In this document: in pieces, positions 52,931 to 61,311 of the stretch
Layout: every line of letters starts with the position of its first letter
How positions within the stretch are numbered: the stretch's first letter is position 1
Origin: 2-12-FULL-41-17 sp964562855
GTDB lineage: Bacteria > Patescibacteriota > Microgenomatia > Curtissbacterales > GWA2-41-24
Reading direction: 5' to 3'
Length of the DNA: 64,000 nucleotides
Assembly (NCBI GenBank): GCA_964562855.1
Contig: CAZLVB010000001.1
Location: forward strand, 11,263-75,262
Position numbers and translations under genes: made by a program
The notes under the pieces: model-generated
What the model saw: the letters and a program-made list of their open reading frames with translations, nothing else
Told to the model about the DNA's origin: nothing
The model's database searches: none

Positions 52931-54010
52931 TCACTTTTGCCCTAGGGTAAGCTCCTTCTTTATAAACTCTTCAAGATCACCATCCAATACTTGTTGTGCC
53001 TGCGTAGTTTCGTAACCCGTTCTTAAATCCTTAACAAGTTTATATGGATGTAAAACATAAGACCTGATTTGATTACCCCAGCCTGGCGTGACATGGCTGC
53101 CTTTTATCTTTTCTTTTTTCTCTTTTTCTTCTTTCTGCGCCAGGACCCAAAGCTTGGCTTTCAAGAGTTTTAAGGCGTTTTCCCTGTTTTGCGCCTGATA
53201 TCTTTGAGTTTGGCAAGTTACGGTGATGCCGGTGGGGATGTGCTTTAGGCGGACAGCGGTAGATACCTTGTTAACATTTTGGCCTCCATGACCTCCCGAT
53301 CTAAAGGCCTCAAACTCTAAATCTTCCGGCTTAATATCAATATCCTCAATTTCTTCGATTTGTGGCATAATTTCCACTAGGGCAAAAGACGTTTGTCTTA
53401 AATTAGCAGAATTAAACGGGGATTGTCTGACTAGGCGATGGACACCGGCCTCTGACTTGAGTAGTCCGTAGGCATAATCCTCATTGATATTAACTGAAAC
53501 AGTTTTAAAACCGGCCTCTTCACCGGGTACTTCGTCAATTAATTCATAATTCCAGTCCTTTTGAGTAAAATATTTTTGGTACATACGGGCAAGCATGGCC
53601 ACCCAATCCATTGCCTCCACTCCTCCCTGCCCGGCATGAATCGATAAGATTGCAGAATTTGCGTCGTATGGGCCAGAAAGAAACATTTTCTCCTCTAAAT
53701 CAACAATTTTGTTTTCAAGGCCTTTCATCTCTTTTGTGAGATCGCTTAAACCTTGTTCATCGGCAACTTCTATGAGAGTTTTAAGATCGGCAAGCTCCTT
53801 GTTTAATGAATCATATTTTTCTATCTCTCCTGTCAGGCTGGCTATTTTTCTCATCACTTCCTGTGCTTTTTGATGGTTTTTCCAAAACCCAGGCGAAAGT
53901 GATTCTGTTTCCAAATTCTTCAATTGATTTTGAGCCTGATCGCGCTTAAAGCTTTGTTTAATCCGTGTGTAGCGATCTTCCAGTTCTTGTAACTTTTGTA
54001 TAAAATCCAT
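52931..54010 (-). CDS. prfB: Peptide chain release factor 2
   Basis: About 359 residues. SPF (residues 200-202 of the longer form) is the tripeptide that reads UGA/UAA and [10 protein letters not shown] contains the GGQ (245-247) that triggers hydrolysis. The N-terminal coiled coil (about 5-110) is complete in one frame, so no programmed +1 frameshift is needed. Its presence, with UGA used as stop in several genes here, argues for the standard code and against UGA-recoding CPR lineages. The ATG at 54010 is 8 nt after TATAAT; an upstream TTG (54019) is inside that box and unlikely. Confidence 0.94.
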   Translation of the reverse strand: MDFIQKLQELEDRYTRIKQSFKRDQAQNQLKNLETESLSPGFWKNHQKAQEVMRKIASLTGEIEKYDSLNKELADLKTLIEVADEQGLSDLTKEMKGLENKIVDLEEKMFLSGPYDANSAILSIHAGQGGVEAMDWVAMLARMYQKYFTQKDWNYELIDEVPGEEAGFKTVSVNINEDYAYGLLKSEAGVHRLVRQSPFNSANLRQTSFALVEIMPQIEEIEDIDIKPEDLEFEAFRSGGHGGQNVNKVSTAVRLKHIPTGITVTCQTQRYQAQNRENALKLLKAKLWVLAQKEEKEKKEKIKGSHVTPGWGNQIRSYVLHPYKLVKDLRTGYETTQAQQVLDGDLEEFIKKELTLGQK

Positions 54011-54018
54011 AGCAGCCA

Positions 54019-54024
54019 ATTATA
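54019..54024 (-). promoter_or_regulatory. -10 box, predicted leaderless promoter of prfB
   Basis: TTGCTGTATAAT on the minus strand ends 8 nt before the ATG at 54010. Just upstream, CAGCA and TGCTG form a small inverted repeat around a T-run. Confidence 0.5.
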
Positions 54025-54061
54025 CAGCAAAAAACTGCTGAAACATGAGCTTTAGGGAGCT

Positions 54062-54838
54062 TTATATACGGCTAAAAAACAGAAAAAGGATAATGCCTGC
54101 CGCTATTCGGTAGAATATAAAGGGGTAAAGTGATTTTGCCGAAAGATATTTTAAAAAATACTTAATAGTTAAAAACCCGAAAACACCAGACGAGATTATG
54201 CCGACTACAAAAAAGTTGAGATCAGCTTGATTAATCCCGGAAAGTATTGCTTCAAGAAATTTTTTTGCACCGGCTGCGGCAACTATTGGGCCAGAAAGCA
54301 TAAAGGCAAATTTAGCCGCTTCGTCTCGCCGCAGTCCGATAAAAAGACCTGCAGATATAGTTGAGCCAGATCTGGAAATACCAGGAATTAAAGCAAGAGC
54401 TTGAAACATACCAATTACGAGTGAATGCAAAGGCGAAACCTTTCCATATTTCTCATACTTTTTTCCGTAATTCTCGGCCAAAAATAAGACAATACTAAAT
54501 AAAATAAGACTTGCGGCTACAATCCATATTTGACGAAAAGAAGTATTGATCAAATCTTCTAAGAAAAAGCCGGCAATGGCTGCCGGAATTGTTCCTATTG
54601 CCAACTTTAGCATTAAGCCATTTCGGAGTTTAAAAGCCTCTAGGTAATTTTTCCAAAAAAATAAGAGCACAGCTAAGAGCGTACCTAAATGCAGTGAGGC
54701 ATCAAAGGCAAGACCAAAATCCTGTTGTGAAATACCGAATATTTTTTCGAAAATAATTAGGTGGCCGGTTGAAGAAACGGGCAAAAATTCGGTCAAACCC
54801 TGGATGGCACCGGCCAGTATTGCTAAAAGGTAGGTCAC
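54062..54838 (-). CDS. uppP: Undecaprenyl-diphosphatase UppP (BacA)
   Basis: 258 residues, about eight helices. GAIQGLTEFLPVSSTGHLII (11-30) carries the catalytic Glu and Ser-Ser-Thr-Gly-His, and PGISRSGSTI (about 153-162) carries the second motif with the conserved Arg. It removes a phosphate from undecaprenyl diphosphate released by glycan and peptidoglycan polymerisation, which recycles the carrier needed by the GT-C and flippase genes of this window. The start is GTG with AAAGGA about 6 nt upstream, one of the clear ribosome-binding sites. Confidence 0.94.
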   Translation of the reverse strand: MTYLLAILAGAIQGLTEFLPVSSTGHLIIFEKIFGISQQDFGLAFDASLHLGTLLAVLLFFWKNYLEAFKLRNGLMLKLAIGTIPAAIAGFFLEDLINTSFRQIWIVAASLILFSIVLFLAENYGKKYEKYGKVSPLHSLVIGMFQALALIPGISRSGSTISAGLFIGLRRDEAAKFAFMLSGPIVAAAGAKKFLEAILSGINQADLNFFVVGIISSGVFGFLTIKYFLKYLSAKSLYPFIFYRIAAGIILFLFFSRI

Positions 54839-54885
54839 GCATCCTTTATGATGCCAGAGTCTCCAAGCCTAAGTCAAAATGTTAT

Positions 54886-55548
54886 TTACTGGTGGACGAC
54901 GACTCTGGTGCCAACACTTGCCCAATTAAAAACAACACCGGCTTCTTCCGGTTTCATATTGATGCAGCCATGGCTCATTGGCTGTCCGAAATTACTATGC
55001 CAGTATGCACCGTGAATGCCGTAGCCCCTATAGTAATACATGGTATAGGGCACATTGGGCAGATTATAATATGTACCCAGCGCTTTAGAGCCACCTTTCA
55101 TCCTGGTGTACCTTAGTTTTGTCCAAATTGTCCACTGGCCTGTCGGTGTAGGAGCCCACTTGCCGGAAGAGATCAGAAAATTGCCCACAGTATTCGTGCC
55201 TTCTTTCATGTATAGTTTCTGCTCGGAAAGATCAACTTCTATCCATTTTTCAGCCGGATTCGTCTGTATACCTAAAACATCTGATCTTAGTGTTGCAACT
55301 GTATCTTTGAAAGGTACTTGTTTGTTTAAAAAGACGGCGGCATTTTCGCTATTTAATTCTTGCGATTGGCTTTTAATGAAACTTTGATAATCGTTTTGCG
55401 AAATGTTATTTAAATTAATGCCCAACTTTAAACCAAGATGCTGATAAGTGGAGTAGATTTGCCTTTTTACCGGTGAGATAGCTATCAGAAAAAGTGCGAG
55501 GACAATAATTAGCCCTGAAATTGCACTAAACCCCTTGGCAGTTGGCAT
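54886..55548 (-). CDS. L,D-transpeptidase (YkuD domain)
   Basis: 220 residues. An N-terminal helix (about 12-25) anchors or exports it. The YkuD domain begins at WIEVDLSEQKLYM (102-114), and GYGIHGAYW with H179 and MSHGCINM with the catalytic C195 form the active site. TPTGQWTIWTKLRYTRM is the usual core loop. It makes 3-3 peptidoglycan cross-links or attaches proteins to the wall. Residues 40-100 form a small extra region without a LysM. It lies 47 nt upstream of uppP, both envelope functions. Confidence 0.9.
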   Translation of the reverse strand: MPTAKGFSAISGLIIVLALFLIAISPVKRQIYSTYQHLGLKLGINLNNISQNDYQSFIKSQSQELNSENAAVFLNKQVPFKDTVATLRSDVLGIQTNPAEKWIEVDLSEQKLYMKEGTNTVGNFLISSGKWAPTPTGQWTIWTKLRYTRMKGGSKALGTYYNLPNVPYTMYYYRGYGIHGAYWHSNFGQPMSHGCINMKPEEAGVVFNWASVGTRVVVHQ

Positions 55549-55604
55549 TTAACTTAGTATTAGAAAAAATCTCGTCCAAAGTCAAATGTCAGCTGATTTT
55601 TAGC

Positions 55605-56288
55605 CTAATCCCAAAACCTGTACTTAAACAAGTAAAAAATTGCGGCAATTCCGTCGCGCCAGTTGATCTTTTTTTCAGAAACAGATCTCGGTTTATAGCT
55701 AATAGGGACTTCGACTATTTTTATTCCTTTTTTGGCAGTTTTTGCCGTAACTTCAGGACAAAACTCGAATCCTTTAGATCTAAGATTAAGGGCGAGCAAA
55801 AGGTCTTTTCTAAATACTTTATATCCGGTGGGCTCATCAGTTATTTTTGTCCCATAGAGAAAATTGGTAATCACGGTAACTACTCGGCCTCCAAAATTGA
55901 ACGTCCAATGAGAAATTGGGTTATTGCCAAGCACTCGAGATCCGTAGACAACATCGATATAATTGTTTTTGAAGGGTGCAAGAAGCATAGGTATATCAGA
56001 AGGATTGTATTCTAAATCCGCATCCTGAATCAAAACTAGATCGCCCGTTGCTTTTTTGAGGGCGCGGACTATAGATGCACCTTTACCTAAATTTTGCTTG
56101 TTAATAATAATTATCAACTTTTTGTCTTTGGGTAAATTTTTAAGAACTTGCAATGTTTGATCTGTAGAGCCATCGTCAACAATGATTATCTCTTTTTTAT
56201 AAGGTATCCTTACCGCCAGAGCAGACTTGACTACTCTAACAAGCGTGCGTGCTTCGTTATAGCTTGGAATAATAATTGTCAATTTCAC
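55605..56288 (-). CDS. GT2 family glycosyltransferase, DPM1-like
   Basis: 227 residues. TIIIPSYNEARTL (4-16), IIVDDGSTDQT (34-44), NLGKGASIVRALK and IQDADLEYNP (about 93-102) are the motifs of polyprenyl-phosphate mannose synthases, with DAD as the metal site. YGSRVLGNN and FGGRVVTVITNFLYG follow, as in many bacterial DPM1 paralogs. There is no membrane tail. The start is GTG, overlapping the upstream gene's true stop as GTGA. Together with the GT-C gene upstream it would form a donor-synthase/transferase pair. Confidence 0.9.
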   Translation of the reverse strand: MKLTIIIPSYNEARTLVRVVKSALAVRIPYKKEIIIVDDGSTDQTLQVLKNLPKDKKLIIIINKQNLGKGASIVRALKKATGDLVLIQDADLEYNPSDIPMLLAPFKNNYIDVVYGSRVLGNNPISHWTFNFGGRVVTVITNFLYGTKITDEPTGYKVFRKDLLLALNLRSKGFEFCPEVTAKTAKKGIKIVEVPISYKPRSVSEKKINWRDGIAAIFYLFKYRFWD

Positions 56289-57852
56289 TTTGTTCTTTTT
56301 TGAATGATTATGGCTTGATTGATAACCTTTTCCCAGACAATATTGTAATCTGAAAAGTTAGCAAGCCACTNNNNNNNNNNNNNNNNNNNNNNNNNNNNNN
56401 NNNNNNNNNNNGATCTTTTGTATAAAACTGATTTTCTGTACCTTTCTCGATAACAAGATAGGCAGTTTCCGCGGCCAAACCAGTATGGGCATAGACATTT
56501 TTGTTTCTGACATAATCAGGTTGATTGGGTAAATAGGCAAAATCAACAGGCAATCCCTTATTTTTTGCTATCCCCCACCACCAGAAAAGATATTGCCAGT
56601 TGTAGTCATAAATGGAAGGAGTAAAAACATAGACCGCAAAACTGCCTTGTCGATCTTGGTAGATAGCATCGAGCGCCGCTAGTTGGTTGGCGAAAGTAGC
56701 CGGATCTTTTTTGGAGTTTGTCAATTTCTGGTTTTGGAAAAAAGGAAAAATATTTGCACCTGTATAAAGCGCTATGAAGACAATTGCGAGTCTGGGGTTA
56801 TTGAGACTTTTGAGTGAAAAACTAAGCAAAAAAGCCACTGGGATAGTCATGCCAAACAAGTACCAGTTTTTTATCTCAACTGTAAAAATAAAGGTCATAA
56901 CCAAGTAACTGGCAGCCAGGAGGATCAGATTGATTTTAAGAAGTGCAAGCAGAGAGGCATTTTTATTATTTTTGAAAAATCGAAAAATTCCAAACGTAGC
57001 TAAGGCTATGAATATGCTGGCAACAAGAGTATTTTCCCCGGCAAAACTATTTTTGAAAAACTCTAAAAAGAGATCAGTACGCGCGACTATTCTTTCCAAA
57101 AGAGGCAGTTGGCCCGAAAGCGAAGGGTTTTCTCCTCTAAAATAAGCAACGAGCGATCTAGTTTGGACAAAGTTGTTGCGAATCTCAAAAAAGATGTTGG
57201 GTAAAAGAGGGACCATGTAAAAAATTACACAGAAACTTATTAATTTTTTAAGACTGGGACTTTTGTAAAATCTGAAGAGGACAAAAATGGCCGCCGCGAC
57301 GACTGTCATGATAACTGCGGGTGCCGGATCTGCACTAAACATAAGACCTACGAAGAAAGCAGCGGCTGCCAGAAAGAGGGGATTTTTTACTGTCGCCAAA
57401 TAAGAAAAATAAATAAAACCAAGGGTGAGAATTGGGAGCAGGTTAGCATGAAAAGCAAAGGTGGATATATTAATTAGAGTAGCCGAAAAAAGTATGACAG
57501 TCGCTAAAATATAGGCATAAAATTTACCAAATTCTTTTTTAAATAGGAAATAAGCCAAAAAACCGCTTAAAGTAACTGTTGCCGCAGTTGTCACAACTGC
57601 AGAAAGCGGGTGTCCACCTGATATCCTTAATGGAATTGCCAGCAGATAAAACCAAAATGGCGGAAAATAGACACCCCAGATGCTGGCTGCGGGTCCAATT
57701 AAAGTAGGGATGCCGTAAAAGGAGATGTCTTTTGCCCAAAGAAGATCCCTCCCCATGTCATAGGCAAAGGGAATAGAATAGCGAAAAATCAGAAAGATTC
57801 TAAGGAAAATCGCTAATGATAAAACTTGCAAAAACAATAAGTGCCTAAGCAC
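56285..57852 (-). CDS. GT-C membrane glycosyltransferase, 'D-x-GRD/LGP' subfamily, interrupted by an assembly gap
   Basis: Over 500 residues, interrupted by 41 N at 56371-56411. SIPFAYDMGRDLLWAKDI carries the acidic loop (32-36), followed by PTLIGPAASIWGVYFPPFW, matching 36395-37993. About 11 helices precede a C-terminal domain. Read through the gap in the annotated frame, the tail is nonsense (SGLLTFQITILSGKR) and ends at 56308. The other frame after the gap reads WLANFSDYNIVWEKVINQAI and ends at 56285, overlapping the next gene as GTGA. That is surely the real end, so the gap length is wrong by a non-multiple of three. The start is GTG, 7 nt after TATCAT. Confidence 0.82.
56371..56411. other. 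Assembly gap of 41 N
   Basis: A run of 41 ambiguous bases inside the GT-C gene. If no other indel exists, the true number of bases must be divisible by three to join both readable parts, and 41 is not. The gap size is therefore an estimate. Confidence 0.95.
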
Positions 57853-57859
57853 AAAATAA

Positions 57860-57865
57860 ATGATA
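57860..57865 (-). promoter_or_regulatory. -10-like box, predicted leaderless promoter
   Basis: TATCAT (5/6 match to TATAAT) on the minus strand is followed by 7 nt and the GTG start at 57852. Same geometry as at other operon heads here. Confidence 0.35.
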
Positions 57866-57900
57866 TTTATTGAATTTTATGCAATTTTTAGCCTTTATGA

Positions 57901-57958
57901 TAGGGGGGCGTTGATTAGGCCGCATTTTTTCTCCTCCTTCGTCCGCCAACTGGCGGAC
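57901..57958 (-). repeat. Inverted repeat plus remnant of a second SecA C-terminal tail
   Basis: GTCCGCCAACTGGCGGAC (57941-57958) is an 18-base inverted repeat with 8-bp arms, followed on the minus strand by codons reading KKCGLINAPLS and a stop (57901-57930). SecA itself ends KKCGMINAPYHQG. The two copies differ at many third positions, so this is an old duplicate tail or a fragment of another secA. Confidence 0.5.
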
Positions 57959-57981
57959 TTCAGGGGACAAGCATTTTTAAA

Positions 57982-60909
57982 TTATCCTTGATGATACGGA
58001 GCATTGATCATGCCACATTTCTTATATTTGTAAGGCCTACCGGTTTGTGAATTGATCGCTCCGCAAGGGCAGGGGTCGTTGCGGCCGATTTTAGACGCTT
58101 TTAGCGCCGGGCTATTTGGCTGTTGGTTCATCGGGTTATTGGGGATGACTACTTGACTACCTGATTGCCTGATCGCCTGATCGTCCTTCTCCGTCGCTTC
58201 AAGTCTGGCTATTTCGGCATCCAGTTCTTGGTCTGTCATTTCCATCGGATCTTTTTCGGTTGCTTCGACAGTTGGCTGGTTTGTAAGTTGGGCAGGTTGC
58301 TGCGCTGGCTGCAGCGACGGCTGATCGACGTCTGCTGTTAATTTGGCCTCCGGATGCACTTCAATTGCTTCCTGTTCAACCTTCTCGATCACGGGCTCCT
58401 GGCGGACCTGAACCTTAAAAATCCTATGCACGATTTCGTAATCGATTGAAGCAATTAATTTATCGAAGAGATTAAAAGCTTCCTGTTTGTATTCAACTAG
58501 CGGATCCCGCTGCCCTGCTGCCCTCAACCCAATTCCTTCTCGCAAATCATCCAAAGAATCCAAGTGACTAATCCATAAAGTATCTATGACCGAAAGCATC
58601 ACGAATTTTTCTATGTCTCTGGCCACTTTTTCGCCAAGCGACTTTTCTCGGGCTTGATAAAGCTGGTTGCAGATACCCTTTAAAAAAGTAGATAAAGATT
58701 CTTGTGTCGTATGTTTTTGCGTATCTGAAAAAATTCTTTTGATGGATTCCTCATCGAAAGGCACAATTGTCGAAAATTCCTTGATAATTTTTTCGTATTC
58801 GGGTTTGGATTGACCTTCGGCACCGGCGTACATCAGCGTCAGATTATCTATTTCGGAATTAACCTTTTGTTTAATTTCACCGGTTAATTTTTGAGCGGTT
58901 TTTTCATCTTGTGCAGCGGCCAAGGCCTCTTTGCGCATACCGTAAATAATTTCCCGCTGCTTGTTGGCAACATCGTCGTACTCTACCAGATGTTTTCTGA
59001 TATCAAAGTTGTGGGTTTCTACTTTAACCTGTGCATTTTCGATTGCCTTTGAAACCATGCCATGCTCAATGGGCGTATCTTCCGGAAGCTTGAATGCCGT
59101 CATAATTTTGGCAATCTGTTCACCGCCAAAAAGCCTCATGATATCGTCTTCAAGCGATACATAGAAGCGGCTGGATCCGGGATCTCCCTGCCTGCCGGAC
59201 CGGCCTCGGAGCTGATTGTCGATTCTTCTTGCTTCGTGCCTTTCGGTTCCGACAACGTGAAGGCCGCCTAAAGACACTACCTCGTCATGGGATTTTTGCC
59301 ATTTTTTAAAATCGGGGCCGGCAGTTTTGGGCCTTCCCAGTTTATCTGAAGGAGGAATTCCCCCTAAAATTATGTCGACTCCTCTTCCGGCAATATTGGT
59401 GGCCAAAGTTACCGAGCCGCGTTTGCCAGCATCGGTGATTATTTCTGCTTCCCTCTGGTGGTTTTTGGCGTTTAATAGCAGATGTGGAATTCCTTTTCTT
59501 TTCAAAAGCGATGATAAAAATTCATTTTTTTCTATTGAGGTGGTGCCGATTAAAACAGGCTGGCCCATTTGGTGACGTTGAGACACGTCGTTGGCAACAG
59601 CTGTAAATTTTGCCTTGGCGGTTTTGTAAACAACATCTGCTGTATCCTTCCTAATCATCGGTTTATTTGTCGGAATAACCATAACTTCAAGCTTGTAAAT
59701 CTTATGGAATTCTTCCGCTTCTGTTGCTGCCGTTCCGGTCATACCGGCAAGCTTTTCATAAAGACGAAAATAATTCTGGAAAGAAATGGTCGCCAGCGTT
59801 TGTGATTCCTGTTGAATAGTCACATTTTCTTTGGCCTCTATCGCCTGATGCAAACCTTCGGACCAGCGCCTACCCGGCATAAGTCTGCCCGTAAACTCAT
59901 CAACAATAATAATTTCCCCATCTTTGACGACATAATCTTTATCTTTATGAAATAGGGTTCTTGCTCTTAAAGCCTGTTGTATATGGTGAATTGAAGCAAA
60001 ATCTTTTTCATACAAATTTTCAACGCCAAGCCTTTTTTCGACTTTGGTAATACCGTGTTCGGTAAGGTTGGCAGTTTTTAGCTTTTCGTCCATTACATAA
60101 TCAGTGTCTGATGACAGTTCACCAACCAATTTGGCGAATTGATAATATTTGTCCGTTGCCTGCGCGGCAGCAGAGGAGATAATTAGGGGCGTTCTGGCTT
60201 CATCTATCAAAATTGAATCAGCCTCGTCAACGATTGCAAAGTGATAACCTCGCTGAGCCGCATCTTTAAGGTCCCAAACCATATTGTCCCGTAAGTAATC
60301 GAATCCAAATTCATTATTGGTTCCGTAAGTAATATCTGCATCGTACACCTCTTTTTTGCCAACCGGTCTTAAGTGTCTTAATCTCCAGTCGTTCTGGGTC
60401 TTGTCCTCAAACTTGGGGTCGTAGACAAAAGCCGCTTCCTGCATAATGCAGCCGGCAGAAACTCCTAAAAGATTGTAAATCGGGCCCATCCAGCCCAGGC
60501 CTACCCTTGCCAGATAATCGTTGACTGTGGCCAAATGTACTCCGCGGCCGGTTAAGGAGTTTAGATAGAGCGGGAGCGACGCAGTCAGCGTTTTTCCTTC
60601 ACCGGTTTTTTGCTCGGCAATTTTTCCCTGATGAAGAACAACGCCGGCCAAAATCTGCACGTCAAAATGGCGCTGGCCTAATGTTCTTTTGGCGGCTTCG
60701 CGGACAACCGCGTAAGCCTCCGGCAAAAGTTCATCCAGCGACTCGCCGCGCTCATGCCTTAACTTGAACTCGGCGGTTTTGGCTTTTAATTTGCCATCAG
60801 CAAGTTTTTCGACTTTCTTTTCATGCGAGGCCACCGCTTCAACAAGCGGCCCAAGTTTATTGACTTGCTTCTCATTAGAATCAAGAAATTTGGTTAGAAA
60901 ATTTAACAT
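57982..60909 (-). CDS. secA: Preprotein translocase ATPase SecA
   Basis: 975 residues. The DEAD motor has EQKTGEGKTLTASLPL with K106 (Walker A) and VDEADSILIDEARTPLIIS (Walker B). TGTAATEAEEF, ATNIAGRGVDI and QLRGRSGRQGDPG are the helicase motifs IV-VI. A Gln/Pro-rich linker of about 90 residues precedes the zinc-binding tail DPCPCG...KYKKCG, which has an insert (AINSQTGRP) between the cysteine pairs and INAP after them instead of CHG. SecA pushes secretory proteins through SecYEG. Slightly long owing to the linker. Confidence 0.96.
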   Translation of the reverse strand: MLNFLTKFLDSNEKQVNKLGPLVEAVASHEKKVEKLADGKLKAKTAEFKLRHERGESLDELLPEAYAVVREAAKRTLGQRHFDVQILAGVVLHQGKIAEQKTGEGKTLTASLPLYLNSLTGRGVHLATVNDYLARVGLGWMGPIYNLLGVSAGCIMQEAAFVYDPKFEDKTQNDWRLRHLRPVGKKEVYDADITYGTNNEFGFDYLRDNMVWDLKDAAQRGYHFAIVDEADSILIDEARTPLIISSAAAQATDKYYQFAKLVGELSSDTDYVMDEKLKTANLTEHGITKVEKRLGVENLYEKDFASIHHIQQALRARTLFHKDKDYVVKDGEIIIVDEFTGRLMPGRRWSEGLHQAIEAKENVTIQQESQTLATISFQNYFRLYEKLAGMTGTAATEAEEFHKIYKLEVMVIPTNKPMIRKDTADVVYKTAKAKFTAVANDVSQRHQMGQPVLIGTTSIEKNEFLSSLLKRKGIPHLLLNAKNHQREAEIITDAGKRGSVTLATNIAGRGVDIILGGIPPSDKLGRPKTAGPDFKKWQKSHDEVVSLGGLHVVGTERHEARRIDNQLRGRSGRQGDPGSSRFYVSLEDDIMRLFGGEQIAKIMTAFKLPEDTPIEHGMVSKAIENAQVKVETHNFDIRKHLVEYDDVANKQREIIYGMRKEALAAAQDEKTAQKLTGEIKQKVNSEIDNLTLMYAGAEGQSKPEYEKIIKEFSTIVPFDEESIKRIFSDTQKHTTQESLSTFLKGICNQLYQAREKSLGEKVARDIEKFVMLSVIDTLWISHLDSLDDLREGIGLRAAGQRDPLVEYKQEAFNLFDKLIASIDYEIVHRIFKVQVRQEPVIEKVEQEAIEVHPEAKLTADVDQPSLQPAQQPAQLTNQPTVEATEKDPMEMTDQELDAEIARLEATEKDDQAIRQSGSQVVIPNNPMNQQPNSPALKASKIGRNDPCPCGAINSQTGRPYKYKKCGMINAPYHQG

Positions 60910-60920
60910 TGGATTCCCTA

Positions 60921-61076
60921 CTACCTGTTACCCCTACTTCTCTCGACCACTTTCCGCCATAACTCCTTTAAGCCTCTGCCGGATTCATGAACTATTTTGT
61001 GTGTTTTCGGGGAAAGTTTTTTGGCGCGATTGCGCTTTTTCAGTTTTTCGATCTCTTCCTCGGGCAGTGCTCTCAT
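60921..61076 (-). CDS. Small basic protein of unknown function
   Basis: About 51 residues, rich in Lys, Arg and Glu: RALPEEEIEKLKKRNRAKKL then SPKTHKIVHESGRGLKELWRK. It looks like a single long amphipathic helix with a basic second half. The frame is open to 61133, but ATG at 61076 lies 7-8 nt after a perfect TATAAT with GGGAG between, so this start is chosen. It is 11 nt upstream of secA and probably leads that transcript. I do not recognise the family; a nucleic-acid-binding or SecA-related role would be speculation. Confidence 0.55.
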   Translation of the reverse strand: MRALPEEEIEKLKKRNRAKKLSPKTHKIVHESGRGLKELWRKVVERSRGNR

Positions 61077-61083
61077 GCTCCCA

Positions 61084-61089
61084 ATTATA
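61084..61089 (-). promoter_or_regulatory. -10 box, promoter of the small gene-secA transcript
   Basis: TTTTTAGTATAATTGGGAGCATG on the minus strand: a perfect TATAAT, 7 nt, then the ATG at 61076. Predicted leaderless or with one-base leader. Confidence 0.5.
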
Positions 61090-61176
61090 CTAAAAACCCG
61101 ACCTTTGAGCGTAATTAGACGGCTGAATAACAATTAAGGAAGGTTCACGTTAACTGTGAACTATCAACTAAAATAA

Positions 61177-61201
61177 AAGCCTCCAGAGCAGCCGGAGGCT
61201 T
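61177..61201 (-). terminator. Rho-independent terminator of serS
   Basis: AAGCCTCC pairs with GGAGGCTT (8-bp stem, 9-nt loop). On the minus strand it is followed by a TTTTATTTT tract, and lies about 110 nt after the serS stop. The clearest terminator in the window. Confidence 0.75.
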
Positions 61202-61210
61202 ATTCTCAAA

Positions 61211-61272
61211 TTAAAATATATCAGCAGCTTGTCCCTCGACTTTCCTCAGAACACTCCTCTGATGTATTTTAA
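61211..61272. repeat. Inverted-repeat element, copy B
   Basis: TTAAAATATATCAG (61211-61224) pairs with CTGATGTATTTTAA (61259-61272) over 14 positions with one T-G. TATATCAGCAG and CTCCTCTGATGTA ends match copy A at 35380-35436, while the core differs. CAAATTAAAATA also occurs on both sides (61207 and 61286), as if the insertion were flanked by a duplication. Confidence 0.65.
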
Positions 61273-61311
61273 TTTTTGCTACGCTCAAATTAAAATATGA
61301 AAAATTGTCTG

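Noticed and set aside
52931..54010. Programmed frameshift in prfB
   Set aside because: The whole protein from the N-terminal coiled coil to GGQ is in one frame with no UGA near codon 25.
61143..61161. Inverted repeat GTTCAC...GTGAAC as an operator of the secA transcript
   Set aside because: Six-base arms are too short to support a binding site alone, and it lies over 50 bases upstream of the -10 box.
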